Positions 13,482-26,989 of a stretch of DNA of 64,000 nucleotides are shown here, one piece after another (the stretch's first letter is position 1; every line of letters begins with the position of its first letter). The notes under the pieces were generated by a model that was not told where the DNA came from, searched no databases, and saw nothing but the letters and a program-made list of their open reading frames with translations. The position numbers were made by a program, and so were the translations under genes. The DNA is taken from contig CM032123.1 of assembly GCA_018894105.1 (NCBI GenBank), forward strand, positions 8,743,001 through 8,807,000, written 5' to 3'. Source of the DNA: Jacaranda mimosifolia. Its lineage: Eukaryota > Streptophyta > Magnoliopsida > Lamiales > Bignoniaceae.

Positions 13482-14631
13482 TACGGTGAGGTATGTTTGT
13501 ATTTATCTCACATGGGGTATTGTTAAATTAAATAACATATGTCTTTTTACAATAGGTTATCGTTAATTTTACAATAAGTTGTTGGTTGGCATTTTAAAAT
13601 TTAGTACATTTAATGCTTGGCAAATATTTAAAAAATAATTAAAAGATATTTTTCAAAAAAAATATTATATTAGATAACATAATTTCATAATTTTGAATTA
13701 TATATTTTATAATATTAACACAAGAAATATATCAAAAATAACATAATTAAATATGATTATATTTATTTGTTAACTAAAGTTAAAAAATTTGAGAGTAAAT
13801 ATAAAATCTAAAACTATTACCCTAACAATATAATTTAAATAAAATAAGTAAAAAAATATTTATTTTGGATTAATATTTAATAATATATAAACATATAAAT
13901 CTATTTAAAATAATTTGATTGAATTAATAAATTAATTAAAAAAAAAAAACTAAAAAATTATAATAAAAAAAAAAGAAGGAAAAAGTCATTATATTCTCCT
14001 CCAAACCCCAAGCCGCAAGCAAGCCCCCATCCCCCACCCCACCCTCATCCCAGGACTCCCACCCCGTCAGCCCCCTCCTCCCTCTTTCCTGGCCAGCCCG
14101 GCCAGATCTGGCCGCCTCTCGGTCTGCCGCCACCCGCCATGACAATCGAATTTTGGTAGGGGTTGAAATTGAGCATGGGGTTTATATGTATATATATACA
14201 TATATATATATATTTATGTGCATCTATATATATGTATGTATTTATTATATATGTAATATAGATGTGTAGTAAATATACATTATTTTAAAATATTTTTTGT
14301 GGATGATTTTTGGTGGCATTAAATTTTTAGCTTTTTTATTTTATTAATCTTTCTCATAAGGGTTAAATGGACATATCATATTCTATAAGTTTTTGCATAT
14401 ATAGATCAAATTGTAGGATTTTTTTTAATAAATAGATAATAATTTCTATAAAAAATCAACCATTAACCAGTCGTATAGATAGCGGGTTAAATATATTTAT
14501 TATGTTGTCAACTAATTATTAAAATAAAAAATTATGATTTTATATTTTAAATTAAATAGTTTAGATTAAATATCTTTGTACATCTTTCACATGAAGTATA
14601 TACAATCAAAATCAAAATTACATCGTACACT
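13482..14631. mobile_element. Non-autonomous element, family X copy 2
   Basis: The left end ('gtctacggtgaggtatgttt') and right end ('cacatgaagtatata') correspond to those of the element at 9949-10905, in the same orientation. The unshared middle includes a sharply GC-rich block at 13998-14150, which may be captured host sequence. Confidence 0.55.
13998..14150. other. GC-rich block inside family X copy 2
   Basis: About 150 bp of C-rich sequence in an otherwise strongly AT-rich element. On the minus strand it reads without a stop for about 50 codons of low-complexity Gly/Arg/Glu sequence. I do not recognise it. Confidence 0.4.
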
Positions 14632-15559
14632 ATTCCATAATTGTATGTAGAGTTAATTTTTACAATCTTACATAATTTATATAATAAATGTTACTTGCAA
14701 AATATTAATTCAAATAATTTTATTTTTTTTGGATAGCAAATCTTGTGTACATTGTGAAATCGAAAAGTTTTCTTATAATACAAATTTAACCAAAAATTTA
14801 GTTACTCATTATTCATTTTAAATTTCTTTTCCCTCCAAATTTTTACTTTTGATTTCCCTCCAATTTTTCTACAAAATTTGTACCTCTAACTTCCCTCCAA
14901 AATCATCCTCCAATTTCTCCTTTAAAATCTATTTTCCTTTTTTTCTTTTTACAAATAAATTAGTGTACTTATCCAATTCCTTTTCTCTTTAGTACTTTTA
15001 TCTTTATTTTTATTTTAACATTTAATAACTATATAATTTTCTTTATTTTGTACATATCAAAAAATCATAAACATTAATAATGTTAGTTAAATAAAAAATA
15101 AACGTAAGACATATATGTATACAGATATATGAAATGTTATATGAAAATATAGAAAACAAAATTAAAATGTATATGAAAATGTATTATAAAAATTTAAAAT
15201 CTAATGAAATATTTATATAAACAAAATAGGTAAATGGTTATTTTGTTTTTTTTCTTCTGTATTGTTAAAATTATTAGAAAAGTAAATATATATATTAGGG
15301 ACCATCAAGAAATTCAAATTGAAATGCATTATTTCTCATACTTTCTAATAGATGTTTATATATTTAATTGCTTAAGAATTGTTTGGAGAAAAACAACAAA
15401 CAAAAGATGAAGGTTAATGTAAAAAGACAAGAAAAAAAAGTAAAAGGAGCAATAAAATATTTATTTAAATTAATCTTATGCATTTTTTATTTTATCTAAT
15501 TGCTAATTAAGTTTTATTATATATGTCCCAAAAAATTAAAGGAACTAATAAAGAAGGAA

Positions 15560-15604
<45 letters not shown>

Positions 15605-16821
15605 CTCTTCTTAATTAAGTAAGATTTCTTAAAATGATGATTACAAAGCTTCTGCTGATATAGAGATCCAAATAAATTAATGTATTATCCCGTCAACATA
15701 TATAATTAGAAATCATAAAAAATCAATAATAAACTTCTACTTAAGAGCGGTATATTGAAACAAAAATAAGTCAAATACGTGTTGTGTGTGCGTGTTTTGG
15801 GTAAAAATGAATTAAGAATTTTAGATAGTAGGTAAAAAGAATACATCGCTATACAAATCTTAATAATTGTGTTATCTTTTTTTTTTTTGTTTTAAATCCA
15901 TTTTTTTAAATCATGTCAAATCTTATCATCTAATTAAAATGGAGGAGTATTGTCAAGTGTAATAAAACTAGCATAAAACTTCTATTATGCACGGACATAT
16001 TGAATTTTTTTTAAGAAAATATATAAATTAATTTATATTGATCAAATATATATATATATATATATAAAGAGTACGTACTGAATTTCTTTTTACCATTATT
16101 ACTTTCTTTAGTTTTCCTTTATATTTATTTTAACATTTAATAACTATATGATTTTTCTTTATTTCTAGAGAAATTACAGTCATAAACATTAAGAATGTAA
16201 GTTAAATTAGAAAAATGAAAGAAATAAAAGTGTATGTGAAATATGATATGAAAAAAGTGAGAAAAAATTAAAATGCATATGAAAATGTATTACAACAATC
16301 TGAAATCCAATAAAATATTTATGTATGACAAATAAAATAAAAATGTTACAAAATTAAATATAAAGGACCCATCAAGAATATAAATTAAAATGCATTATTT
16401 TTCATATTTATTTTTATTTAGATTAACCTTTATGATTTAATTGCTTTGGAATTGATTGGATAAAAAAAGTGAAGGTTAAATACAAAGAGAAGAAAAGAGT
16501 AAAAAGAAAAGCAATTAAATATTTTTTAAATTAATCTTGTATATTTTTTTAATTTGTAATTTTTTATTTCATTAGTTAATTAGATGTCATAATATGTATG
16601 CCACAAAAAGGAAAAGAGATAACAGTGAAAAGAAAGAAAGAAAATTAGATACATAAACCCACCTGAGTTGTTAATTGAAGTTTCCTATATTGATGATGAT
16701 AGTTTTTGCTGACATAAAAAACCAACCATATTAAAGTATTGTCTTGTTAATGTATATTAATGAAGGTTTATAGACATCAACGATAATAGCCAAATTCATC
16801 TTTGAAGAGGGGTGGGATTGG
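14632..16821. other. AT-rich intergenic DNA
   Basis: No gene supported. It includes a (TG)n microsatellite at about 15573-15601. Two weakly similar stretches, about 14990-15500 and about 16090-16560, share phrases such as 'ttaacatttaataactatat' and 'aaaatgcattattt', suggesting an old ~1.1-kb duplication. Confidence 0.5.
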
Positions 16822-17100
16822 TAGGACTGTAAATGTATATTCGGAAATTCATTTATTGTTCGTATATCTGAATCTATTTATAGGGCATGTTATCTGTATT
16901 CGTTTAAAACAGATATTATTTGTGTTTGATTAATAAATATTTGATTATAAATGGATAGAAAATAGTAATTGCATATTCAATTTGTTCAATATCCGCTTTG
17001 AATATATATATATATATCTATTGGATATATTCGTTCATATATTCGATAATCCGTTATTTAAATAAATTCACTATTTGTGTCCAATAAATAATATTTAAAT
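16822..17100 (+). mobile_element. hAT-like element end, copy 1
   Basis: It begins TAGGACTGTAAATG and continues with 'tattcg...atatctgaatc' phrases that parallel 60275-60545 along ~270 bp. TAGGGCTGTAAA-type termini are typical of plant hAT elements. No opposite terminus was found. Confidence 0.5.
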
Positions 17101-17633
17101 GGCGGAAGCGCTTCCATTTATCATACAAAAATTAAATTAAAAATAAACATCTAACGCACAATGACCGAGGACACCAAACAACATAAATTATGTTATGTAT
17201 TTTAATGAATTAATCAAAACTTACCAAATCCCCTCGCACATACCCCTTAGATTTCATTTTTTCACATCTACAACTATTTTTCCACATCCATCTGAATATA
17301 TACATATATTTTTAATCATTATCAATTTTACAACACAATATCGAATACAATATAACATTCAAGAATTACTATATATTCACACTTTTATGTCACGAGTGAC
17401 TTGCAAACCAACACAATCTATGATCATGACATTACTCCAAAATTCCTCCACACTTGTTATAATTATTATTCGAGACTTAAATCATTTGCTCCCAAATCAT
17501 TTATATAATAATTCTTACAATTTATTTATTCAAAAAACTTAACCAAATATAATAGTTGGGTATAATATTAGAAATAATTTTGCTAAATTCTAGATCACAT
17601 AGAATTTTAAAAATTAATTGAAACAATACGTAA

Positions 17634-17634
<1 letters not shown>

Positions 17635-17703
<69 letters not shown>

Positions 17704-17704
17704 T
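17635..17704. repeat. (AAT)n-(CAT)n compound microsatellite
   Basis: A run of about 12 AAT triplets passes directly into about 11 ATC/CAT triplets. Confidence 0.95.
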
Positions 17705-17739
17705 TTTAGTCTCGACCACATGTTAAACCATGCCACTAG

Positions 17740-17945
17740 TGAACTAGCTTTTTCTACCTTTTGTACAGAATTGTGTAGAAGGACATTTTAATCTTTAGAC
17801 AAATTAATATGTTAATGTACCTTCATACCCATACCACATGAAGCGATTTTATTGATTACCACTATTCCTTGAGTACAAGAGTGTTGAACCAGAGATAGCC
17901 CCGACTTTCCTTAACACCCTCATTGCCATGGTTAGAATTATGATC
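17740..17945 (+). repeat. Dispersed repeat, copy 1 of a pair
   Basis: It matches 30195-30400 in the same orientation with scattered changes (for example 'agaaggacattttaatcttt' versus 'agaaggacattttagtcttt', and a shared 'taccttcatacccat'). It has no coding frame and the element class is unknown. Confidence 0.65.
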
Positions 17946-20682
17946 GGTTTGGTTAAATATCCTTACACATAGGTTGGTTAAAACTTTAAACCTACACCGT
18001 TGGATCTGCATCCAAGATTTCCAGTGATCCTGTCATTGTGTTTCTCTAATTTATTTAACCAATCCAGGACCTATCATTTATGTATGTATTACAACAATAT
18101 GGCTGCCAAAATTGCTCAATTTTATTACTAGTTATAAAATTCAAAAACTTATGTTTACAAATTTAATTAAAGTAGTTGTCAAATTAATTAAATATTATTT
18201 ATATTATCACTAATTAATTTATTTACTAGATAAAGTAAAGTATTAAATCAATTAAATAATATATTTGGTTATATTTAATATTTAATCTACTAATTAAATA
18301 TATATTATTCATTTAATAAATAATTTAAGATGTTTTAATTTGATATCATAAATAAATTAATCTGCATCAAAAAAATAATCTTAGTTAAATATTGATCTTT
18401 ACATTTATTCAAAATTATAATTAAAAATTTAATTATAATGTTATATTTATTTAATTATCCATTGAGTTTAATAAATTAATATTAATATAATCAAAGTGAT
18501 TATTGAGAAATTAATTAAATTTGAGTAAAAATCATTTGATTATTTACTAAGTAATTTATTTACTAAATAATATATTAATTAATTAATGAGCTAAAGTAAT
18601 TAAATAATGTATTAAATTAATTAAATTTATTTATTTAATTATTTAAATAACTTGTTATTTATATATTAATTATGTTTCATACTTCATGTATAATTAAATA
18701 TTATGTTTATTTGTTTAATAAATAATTTATGGTGATTTAATTTCATATAATATAAAATTATTTAGTTTTTTAATTTGGTGAATTGTTATGAGTATTATAT
18801 ATATATAAATTATTAAATAAATTATTTTATTTAAATCAATAACTAAGTTTTATTTGTACATAAATTGTAAATAAAAAATAGTTAAATAACTATATTTTAA
18901 TTAATAAATCGTAATTAGTTTATAATTAATGTAAAGTAATTATTTTTTTATATAAGCCGATATTAACAATTATGATATAGTTATGATATAAGTCATTTTT
19001 TAAAAATTAAGATATAATTATGATTTCATAAGTGATTAATATTTATTAATAAATATTTTCTTCCAAATAATACATCATTTGCTAATGTTAAATTTATAAA
19101 AATATAAATTTCAAAATAAACCACCAATTAAATTAATTACATACCATTTTACCAATCATTACACACACACACACACACATATACACATACATACACACAT
19201 TATCAAACTATAAATATACATACATACATTAAATAAAAAATCACTTTTATCTTACAAACCTAATAAAAAATAAACTGATTTGACATCTATAGTAAAGTTT
19301 GTCTCCTTCCAAAACACAAAAAAACAAACAACTCATTCTCAAATCATTTTCTCTGTTTTCCCAAAACAAAAAGAAATGATTGACACTTTCTCCAATATTT
19401 TTTCCAAAGATCCATTGTCCCAAAATATTTTACAGAAAACACCCAAAACACAAGAGAACAGAGCCATAGATTTCTCTAAGGCTATCAACAGATTGAGTTC
19501 GAATCAAATCATTGCTATTTGAATCCAAATTTGAGTATTAAAATCTATATTCGAATCGTCTCCAATATCTAATAGAATTTATATCGATCAAAGCAATATT
19601 ATTTTTTTTTTTTTTAGAGTGAATCAATACAATATTCGAATTGGTGAATATCCGAAATTTGATGAAAAATTCAAATCTAATTTAATATTTTTTCTTCCTT
19701 TTTTTCATGTTGGATTATATAAAAAGAATTTGAATTTGCAAAGTAATTTACTTCAACTTTGAGTTTTTGATAATTTTTTATCATGTATGGGCACAAAAGT
19801 TAAATATTTGGATAATAAGTTATTATTTCACATTATATTAGTTCATAGATAAAATATTATACATTATTATATTTTTTTTCAGTATTAGGCCAATATAATA
19901 TATTTATTTTATTTAAAAAAATTTATTTAATGTCATGTATAAGTGTATCGATTTAATAAAAAATATTAAAGTTTGAAATCAAGTCTTTAAAAGCTCGAGT
20001 TGCTTAACAACATATCCCATCCACTTATTTCACATTAGAGATATTTATAATTGGATTTGATCTTTGAATATTTTAATTTGCTAAAAAAACAATGCATTTT
20101 AGTTTGCATTTCTTGATAGTCCCAAATATTTTATTTTCTAACAATTTTAACAATACAAGAAAAAGTAATAATCACAAATTAAGATTTATTTATTTAGTTT
20201 ACATAAATATTTCCTTGAATTTTATATTTTTGTTGTACATTTTCATATATATTTTAGTTTTCTTTTTACATTTTTTTCATCTGTATCTTTTATATCATAT
20301 TTAAATGGAGGGTTTTATTTATTTTTTCTTATTAACTTATAACGTAGCTAATTTTATTTTTTTTCATTCAATGCCTGCAAAAATAAAAAGAATCATATAG
20401 TTATTAAATATTGTAATATATATATATATATAAAGATAAAGATAAAGGAGCAAGTAAAAGGAAATTATATAAGTATCTAATTTGTTTAGAAAAATAAAGA
20501 AATATATTATAAAGCTAAATTGGATGGTAATTTGGATGGAAACTAAAGGAAAGTAATTTTAGAGGGAAACTAAAGGTGAAAATTTTCAAGGAAAATTGGA
20601 GGGATTAAGTTGCGGGAGATTGAATGGAATAGTTTTGGAGGCAAATTGGAAGTCAAACATTGTAAGAAAAAAAAATCTATTA
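17946..20682. other. AT-rich intergenic DNA
   Basis: Extremely AT-rich, with many TTAATTAA-type words. No gene, RNA gene or element boundary recognised. A CA-rich microsatellite lies at about 19163-19180. Confidence 0.6.
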
Positions 20683-20855
20683 TGTAACACCCCTAAAATT
20701 TAGGATTTTGAAAAAATAAGAATTGGAAAAATCAAGAAAATTGATTGGTCGGATTTTAGGACTCGAAATAAGTGAAAAAGGATTTAATTGTAAAATATTT
20801 GAAAGTTTTGGGGTAAAATGCAATTAGGCAAGTGTTATCCCGAGCGGGGGTGCTC
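20683..20855 (+). repeat. Outer element left (5') LTR
   Basis: It matches 27559-27764 from TGTAACACCCC to GGGGGTGCT, except for an internal deletion of roughly 30 bp near 20830. TGGTATCAAAGC at 20862-20873 resembles the initiator tRNA-Met primer site, but it overlaps the start of the nested LTR-like sequence and may be coincidental. Confidence 0.65.
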
Positions 20856-20865
20856 TAGAGGTGGT

Positions 20866-22254
20866 ATCAAAGCAATAATAACCCTCACAGGGGTTTATCA
20901 CGGAATCGAAAGGTACAAAGATTGTCAAATTGGCGGATACTCACCTCGTAAACCTCAGCAATAGTCAGAACCCTACGGGTCTCCGGGCCCCAAGTCCTCG
21001 CTACCTAATAAGATGATACGATTGAGTTCTTAACTTGCCTATTTAACCCTTATAACACATGCTAATCAATAATAACAATCCAACTTTTTATAACATCCCA
21101 AATTTTGTTACCTAAGTCGCCATAATACAAATTTAGGGTTTTCTATACTTAAAAGCCATTTAACCTATAGTTCACATGAAATAATACCATATCGGATTTA
21201 ATAAACTTATTTATCATGCATGAACGTTCAAATCTTATGCATGGTTGTTCTGGTCGATCATTTCCCTCATTATCATTCTAAATACAAGGTTTGGATAAGG
21301 AATACATGTATACAAATACATGCAAAAAGCTAAATTTCATTTCCGGACAATTACCTAAATATTGAGTTAACGAAAAAGAGAAATGACGATCAGCCTTCAT
21401 GCATGTCTTTTCCTCGATGAGACGAACATTCTGTCTGGTCACCGCTGCCGCCGCCAGCGCCGCCGCCAAAAGATGCTCCTCAACCTCAGGAATCCAATGT
21501 CCCAATTGATTTTTCAATCCGACACCGGAAGACCCTCAAATTGCTGGAAAACAGTAGCCCCGCCACCAACACAACTGTGGGGTTTTTGTGGATTTTCTCC
21601 CTCTACGGTGGTCCGTGCAATGATCCGAAGGTACCGGTGGAATCCTTGAGCTGAGCCCGATAGAACGGTACCAATTTTGGCCATCAAAAATTTTCAGAAC
21701 GATGACCCATTTTCTCCTCCATTTTCGTCGGTTTCCTTAAACTCGCCGATTTTCTCGCCGAAAATGACCGAGGTTGGGTGGTTTTTGAGGTCAAGGTAGT
21801 TGGGTGATGGTAAATGTTGGTTGAAATGGGGTGGTTCACGGTGGAGATTAGCTACCGGTGGTGAGGATGGTGAATGAAGGGGGAGGAAAAAGAAAAGAAG
21901 AAAAACTTATTTTTATTATTAAATTTTTTCAAATTCTCAATTGAGCCCCAGAATTTGCTGCTGGCCATACTTAAGACCCTTAATTCAAAACTCCCTTCAA
22001 ATGGGTCCTAAAATTTAATGATAATTTCATATTGAATCCAAATCTAATAAAATTTCAAACATTAACCCCTATTAAAATTTAAAATAATGAAATTAGTCCT
22101 CTAAATCTATATTTAACCCACAAATTAAAAAATGTACATATATATATATATATATATTTATGAGGTTAGATATTATCTAAATTATCAATTTTGGAAGAAT
22201 AAACATAAATAAATAAAAAAATATTATATAAAATAAAATTATAGGGATGTTACA
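20866..22254 (-). repeat. Nested gypsy element, left LTR-like copy (its 3' LTR)
   Basis: On the minus strand it begins TGTAACATCCCTATAATTTT at 22254, directly after a purine-rich tract (AAGAGGGGGGGA), as expected for a 3' LTR. The segment 21000-21900 is homologous to about 25870-26990 (shared CCGCCGCCGCC-rich part and 'gcatgcatgt' region). Its left end is cut at about 20866. Confidence 0.65.
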
Positions 22255-22260
22255 ATCCCC

Positions 22261-23014
22261 CCCTCTTAAAGGAATCTGGTCCCTCGGATTCTCACCTGAA
22301 TATTGAAAGAGACCGGGATATTGTTGGCGTATAACTTCTTCAAGCTCCTAAGTTGCTTCTTCGACATTATGGTTTCGCCAAAGGACTTTTACTTGAGGAA
22401 TCTTTCTATTCCTCAGTTCCAAAAATTTTCGATCCACAATTTTGACCGGTTGTTCTTCATATGTAAGATCACTCTGTAGAGACACACTAGTGTAGGGAAT
22501 AATATGAGAAGGGTCAGGATGATACTTTCGAAGTTGTGATACGTGGAAAACATCATGAATGCCTGTTACATCCGGAGGCAACTCTAATCGATATGCTACC
22601 GATCCAATTCTTTCGTATATTCGATAGGGACCAATATATCTAGGGGTAAGTTTTCCACCTTTTCCTACCCTTCCTAGGAAAATTTTTAAGGAATACTTGA
22701 TCACCGACTTCAAATTCTTCTCTTATATGCATAACTTTTTTGCCTATCTTGTGCAGTTCTCATTCTCTACTTAATGATCTGTGTCTTTTCAATAGTCTCC
22801 TGGATCAGTTCAGGTCTTATAGTTTCCAAGGACTTAGGTTTATTTCTCTTGTATTCCTCAATATCCCAATGAAGTGGAGATCGACACTTTCTGCCAAATA
22901 GAGCTTCATATAGAGCCATCTGAATTGTTTTTTGATAACTGTTATTGTATGTAAATTCAACCAGAGGTCGATGTCGATCCCAACTTTTACTAAAATCCAA
23001 TAGTCCTAAACATA
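22261..23014 (-). pseudogene. Broken Ty3/gypsy integrase C-terminal region
   Basis: Two reading-frame pieces on the minus strand. One (23000-22767) contains VEFTYNNSY and EALFGRKCRSPLHW. The other (22713-22348) contains LTPRYIGPYRI, VAYRLELP, IHDVFHVSQLRKY and VKVLWRNH. These are hallmark motifs of the integrase C-terminus (GPY/F region) and adjoining domain of plant gypsy elements, most like the Tekay/Del lineage. The pieces are separated by frame damage around 22714-22766, and a TAG lies just after 22348. Reverse transcriptase and gag are absent: coding sequence stops abruptly at about 23015, where LTR-like repeats begin. It is a dead fragment, about 250 codons. Confidence 0.85.
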
Positions 23015-23021
23015 AACCAGA

Positions 23022-23240
23022 GGTGAGGATCCGCCAATCTAGCAACCTTCAGACCTATTGTTTCCTTGATAAACCCCTGAGAGGGTTATTATTGCTTTGA
23101 TTATCGTACTCTATTGATTATTGTTACCCCTGTGAGGATTTGCCAATCTGGCAACCTTTGGACCTAATGTTTCCTTAATAAACCCCTGTGAGGGTTATTA
23201 TTGCCTTGATTATCATACTCTATTGATTGTTGTATTCCTA
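23022..23240 (+). repeat. Tandem pair of ~110-bp LTR-derived units
   Basis: Two successive copies of 'gtgaggatnngccaatct...aaacccctg..agggttattattg' start at about 23022 and 23131. The same unit occurs inverted at about 20866-20945 and 25790-25865. Confidence 0.75.
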
Positions 23241-24055
23241 TGAGGTTTTGCCAATTGGAATTTTTTTCGTATGAGCTTATTCCATAGCTATCGTTGAACC
23301 TGATTCAATTCTGTTGATATGATATCTGTCTTGATTTTCATTATCATTGTTATAGATTACCGAACCCTGTGAGGTTCTCTTTATTTGAACCCTGTGATGT
23401 TCCCCAAAACTCTTGTCTGTATTATGTATCGCTAGATTGCCCATTACTATCTTATTATCTGTATCATTATTTGTTGCCTTGCCGGCAACTTGTTTATACG
23501 TTACAATGTTAGGTGGCCATGTTGGCTAGTCTGAAATTGATTGGTATTATGGATTCGTTATGTCGGTAATTTGTTGTGTACCAAGCTGTTACGCTTGGGT
23601 AAGTTAGTTCGACTTGTATGTCGTGGGTTTGTTCTGCCAGTAATAAGTTATGGACCAAGCTACGATGTCTGGGTAAGTTATGTACCAAGTTGTGCTTGGG
23701 TAAGTTTTTTACTAGGTTATCGTGTTTGGGTAAGTTAGTTTGATTGATATGTCATTGAATTGTTCTGTTGGTAATAAGTTATGTACCAAACTGATACGCC
23801 TGGGTAAGTTGTGTACCAAGCTGATACGCCTGGGTAAGTTGTGTACCAAGCTGATACGCCTGGGTAAGTTGTGTACCAAGTTGATACGCCTAGGTAAGTT
23901 ATGTACCAAGTTGATACGCCTGGGTAAGTTATGTACCAAGTTGATACGCCTGGGTAAGTTATGTACCAATACCAAGTTATCACGCTCAGGTAAGTTTTGT
24001 ACCAGGTTATCACGCTCGGGTAAGTTTTGTAATAGGTTATCATGCTCGGGTAAGT
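23131..24055 (+). repeat. Long inverted repeat, left arm
   Basis: About 0.9 kb that reads, with scattered differences, as the reverse complement of about 24950-25865, including the phrase 'gccttgccggcaacttgttt' and the 30-bp minisatellite. A spacer of about 0.9 kb separates the arms. Confidence 0.85.
23785..24055 (+). repeat. 30-bp minisatellite, left array
   Basis: About nine head-to-tail copies of a 30-bp unit (core ATACGCCTGGGTAAGTT plus GTGTACCAAG). The last copies diverge to 'atcacgctcgggtaagtttt'. All frames stay open because the period is a multiple of three, so the long Lys/Leu/Cys- or Tyr/Pro-rich frames here are artefacts. Confidence 0.9.
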
Positions 24056-24599
24056 TAATAATTCATAAATAAGTAATACAATCAATATCCCATCAGAAAT
24101 TTTTTTCAAAACTTATCAGAGACATATAGCAGCGGATTTCAAACTTAATAACCTCATCAAAATACTAAGTACTTTCCATCAAAGGTCTCATAACCTCCAA
24201 CATAATATATACATGCCTTGAGTCATAATTTCGTTTTACATATCACAACATTTCTAAGATAAGACTTAGCATCCAAAGGAACCTATACACATATACACAT
24301 CCATTCTTTTGCAAAATTTCCTTCACCGATGCAAGTCCATCACTTGTTCCTATTTGAGAAAAATCAAAGATAAATGGGGGGTAAGTCCAAAGGACTTAGT
24401 GAGGGATAAATGTAATCACAGGCAATGGGGATCTGTCGAGGATGAATTAATTGAACAGATCATAGTTTAACGGTTCAAATAGATATATATCAGGATATAG
24501 TCAAACGGTCATGAAACAATCAGACAGTCTGGAAAATAGTCTATCGGTCAGGATATAGTCGAATATCAGAACAAATCTTATATCAATCAGACCGAACTA

Positions 24600-25235
24600 T
24601 ACTTACCCAGGCATGACAACCTGGTATAGAACTTATACCAATCGAACTGATTTAAGCTTACCCAGGCAAGCCAACCTGGTACAGAACTTATACCAATCAA
24701 ACTGAATCAAAGTTACCCAATCGAACCGAACTAAACTTACCCAGGCATAACCACCTGGTACAAAACTTACCAGTCAAATCAAACTTATACAAATCAAACT
24801 GAATTTACCCAAGCATAACCACCTGGTACCAATCAACTGAACTTACCCAGGCATAACACTTGGTACAGAACTTACCAATCAAACTGAACCTACCCAGGTA
24901 TGGCAACTTGGTACCGAACTTACCCAAGTGTAAAAACTTGGTACAAAACTTACCCGAGCGTGACAACCTGGTACAAAACTTACCCGGGCATGATAACCTG
25001 GTACAAAACTTACCCGAGCGTGATAACCTGGTACAAAACTTACCCGAGCGTGATAACCTGGTACAAAACTTACCCGAGCATAGCTTGGTACATAACTTAC
25101 CCAGGCGTATCAGCTTGGTACACAACTTACCCAGGCGTATCAGCTTGGTACACAACTTACCCAGGCGTATCAGCTTGGTACACAACTTACCCAGGCGTAT
25201 CAGTTTGGTACATAACTTATTACCAACAGAACAAT
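24600..25235 (-). repeat. 30-bp minisatellite, right array
   Basis: The same 30-bp family as the left array, inverted: units 'aacttacccgagcgtgataa' and 'aacttacccaggcgtatcag'. Irregular, diverged copies lie at 24600-24900 and regular 30-bp copies at about 24930-25235. Confidence 0.9.
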
Positions 25236-25865
25236 TCAATGACATATCAATCAAACTAACTTACCCAAACACGATAACCTAGTAAAAAACTTACCCAAGC
25301 ACAACTTGGTACATAACTTACCCAGGCATCGTAGCTTGGTCCATAACTTATTACTGGCAGAACAAACCCACGACATACAAGTCGAACTAACTTACCCAAG
25401 CGTAACAGCTTGGTACACAACAAATTACTGATAGAACGAATCAATAATACCAATCAATTTCAGACTAGCCAACATGGCCACCTAACGCTGTAACGTATAA
25501 ACAAGTTGCCGGCAAGGCAACAGATAACAATACAGATAATAAGACAGTAATGGGCAATCTAGCGATACAGAATACATACAAGAGTTTTGGGGAACCTCAT
25601 AGGGTTCAAATAAAGAGAGCCTCATAGGGTTCGGTAATCAATAGCAATGATAATGAAAATCAAGACAGATATCATATCAGCAGAACTGAATCAGGTTCAA
25701 CGATAGCTATGGAATAAGCTCATACGAAACAAATGCCGATTGGTAGAACCTCATAGGAATACAACAATCAACAAAGTACGATAATCAAGGCAATAATAAC
25801 CCTTACAGGGGTTTATCAAGGAAACAATAGGTCCAAAGGTTGTCAGATTGGCGAATCCTCACCTC
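24950..25865 (-). repeat. Long inverted repeat, right arm
   Basis: Reverse-complement partner of 23131-24055. Because this arm is continuous with LTR-like sequence to its right, it is probably the original copy and the left arm the inverted duplicate. Confidence 0.85.
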
Positions 25866-26989
25866 CGTAGTCTCAAAAAACTACAATCACCTTCAGCAGT
25901 CTAATGATCCGCGGGTCCCAAATCGCCGTCACCTAATCAAAATAATATTTCACAATCAAAATCCTTATGTGACCATATAATCACAATTATACAAACAACG
26001 ACCTAAATCATTACTTAATCAGCTAAATCGATAGCCTCGATAAAGATTATGCTAGCAGCACCGATCTCGTTAAAGGAATATATAATTGGGTTCTAAATCA
26101 TCCGATTGATCTTGCCACAACATACTAAATCGATAACGATGGTCCAATATCCCTTAAAAATCCCAATTTATCGCCACTTAGGTTCCAAATTCTTAAAATG
26201 ATGGTTTTCTCCATCTAATTAACTTAATTATCAACATTATTACACGATATGACAAAAATTTGGATCCATTGACTTATGAAGTTCTATGCATATCTCAATA
26301 TTTAAATCAAATCATGCGTATCTCTCGTTTATATAATACATCGTAAGGTTTGGATGCATATACATACACATGCATAATATTATAACACATGTTTCTCATT
26401 TTTACCCAATATCTTGTTATCGAAGCTCCAGATGCACGATCAGCTTGCGTGCATGTAACCCTTACGACGAGACGAAGATTATGTCTTTTCACCGCCGCCG
26501 CCGCCTTCTGTCGTCACCGAAGATGACCAACGACACCACCAAACGATGCTTCTCAGCTCCACGAATCTAACCCCTCAAACAATTTTGGATTTCGCCGCCG
26601 CCGTTTGGACGAACAATTGGCCGGAAAACCAAAATCCCGCCACCAACATTGCCGCTCGATTTTCTTCTAATTTCTCCATCCACGGTGGTCTGTTTGAGAA
26701 TTTGAAAGTACTATCGCGATCCTTAAGCTAAGCCCGTCAAAATGGTACCTAGTTCCGCGGCAAAAAGTCATCGGAACGGCGAACCTGCCAAGCTCTGCCC
26801 GGTGGAATTTCGGTCTCAATTTTTGGCCGTTTCACTGGTCAAACTGGGAAGAAGTGGGTATATTTGTGTTCTATGCGATGAAAGGAAGATAATGGTATAT
26901 AATACGTTGGGTTTCACCGCTTGCTGAAGGAGATGGCTGGAGGAAGACGATGGGCTTAAGTGAAGAAAATGAAGAAATTAGGGGTTGGG

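Noticed and set aside
17195..17542. 115-codon plus-strand frame
   Set aside because: AT-rich intergenic sequence with low-complexity Ile/Asn/Thr composition and no domain.
23785..25235. CRISPR-like regular repeats
   Set aside because: Units are head-to-tail with no unique spacers, in a plant nuclear retrotransposon context.
23712..25282. Several open frames of 87-149 codons on both strands (repetitive Lys/Leu/Cys or Tyr/Pro/Ser proteins)
   Set aside because: They are read through a 30-bp minisatellite whose period is divisible by three, so all frames stay open; no start context, domain or conservation is visible.
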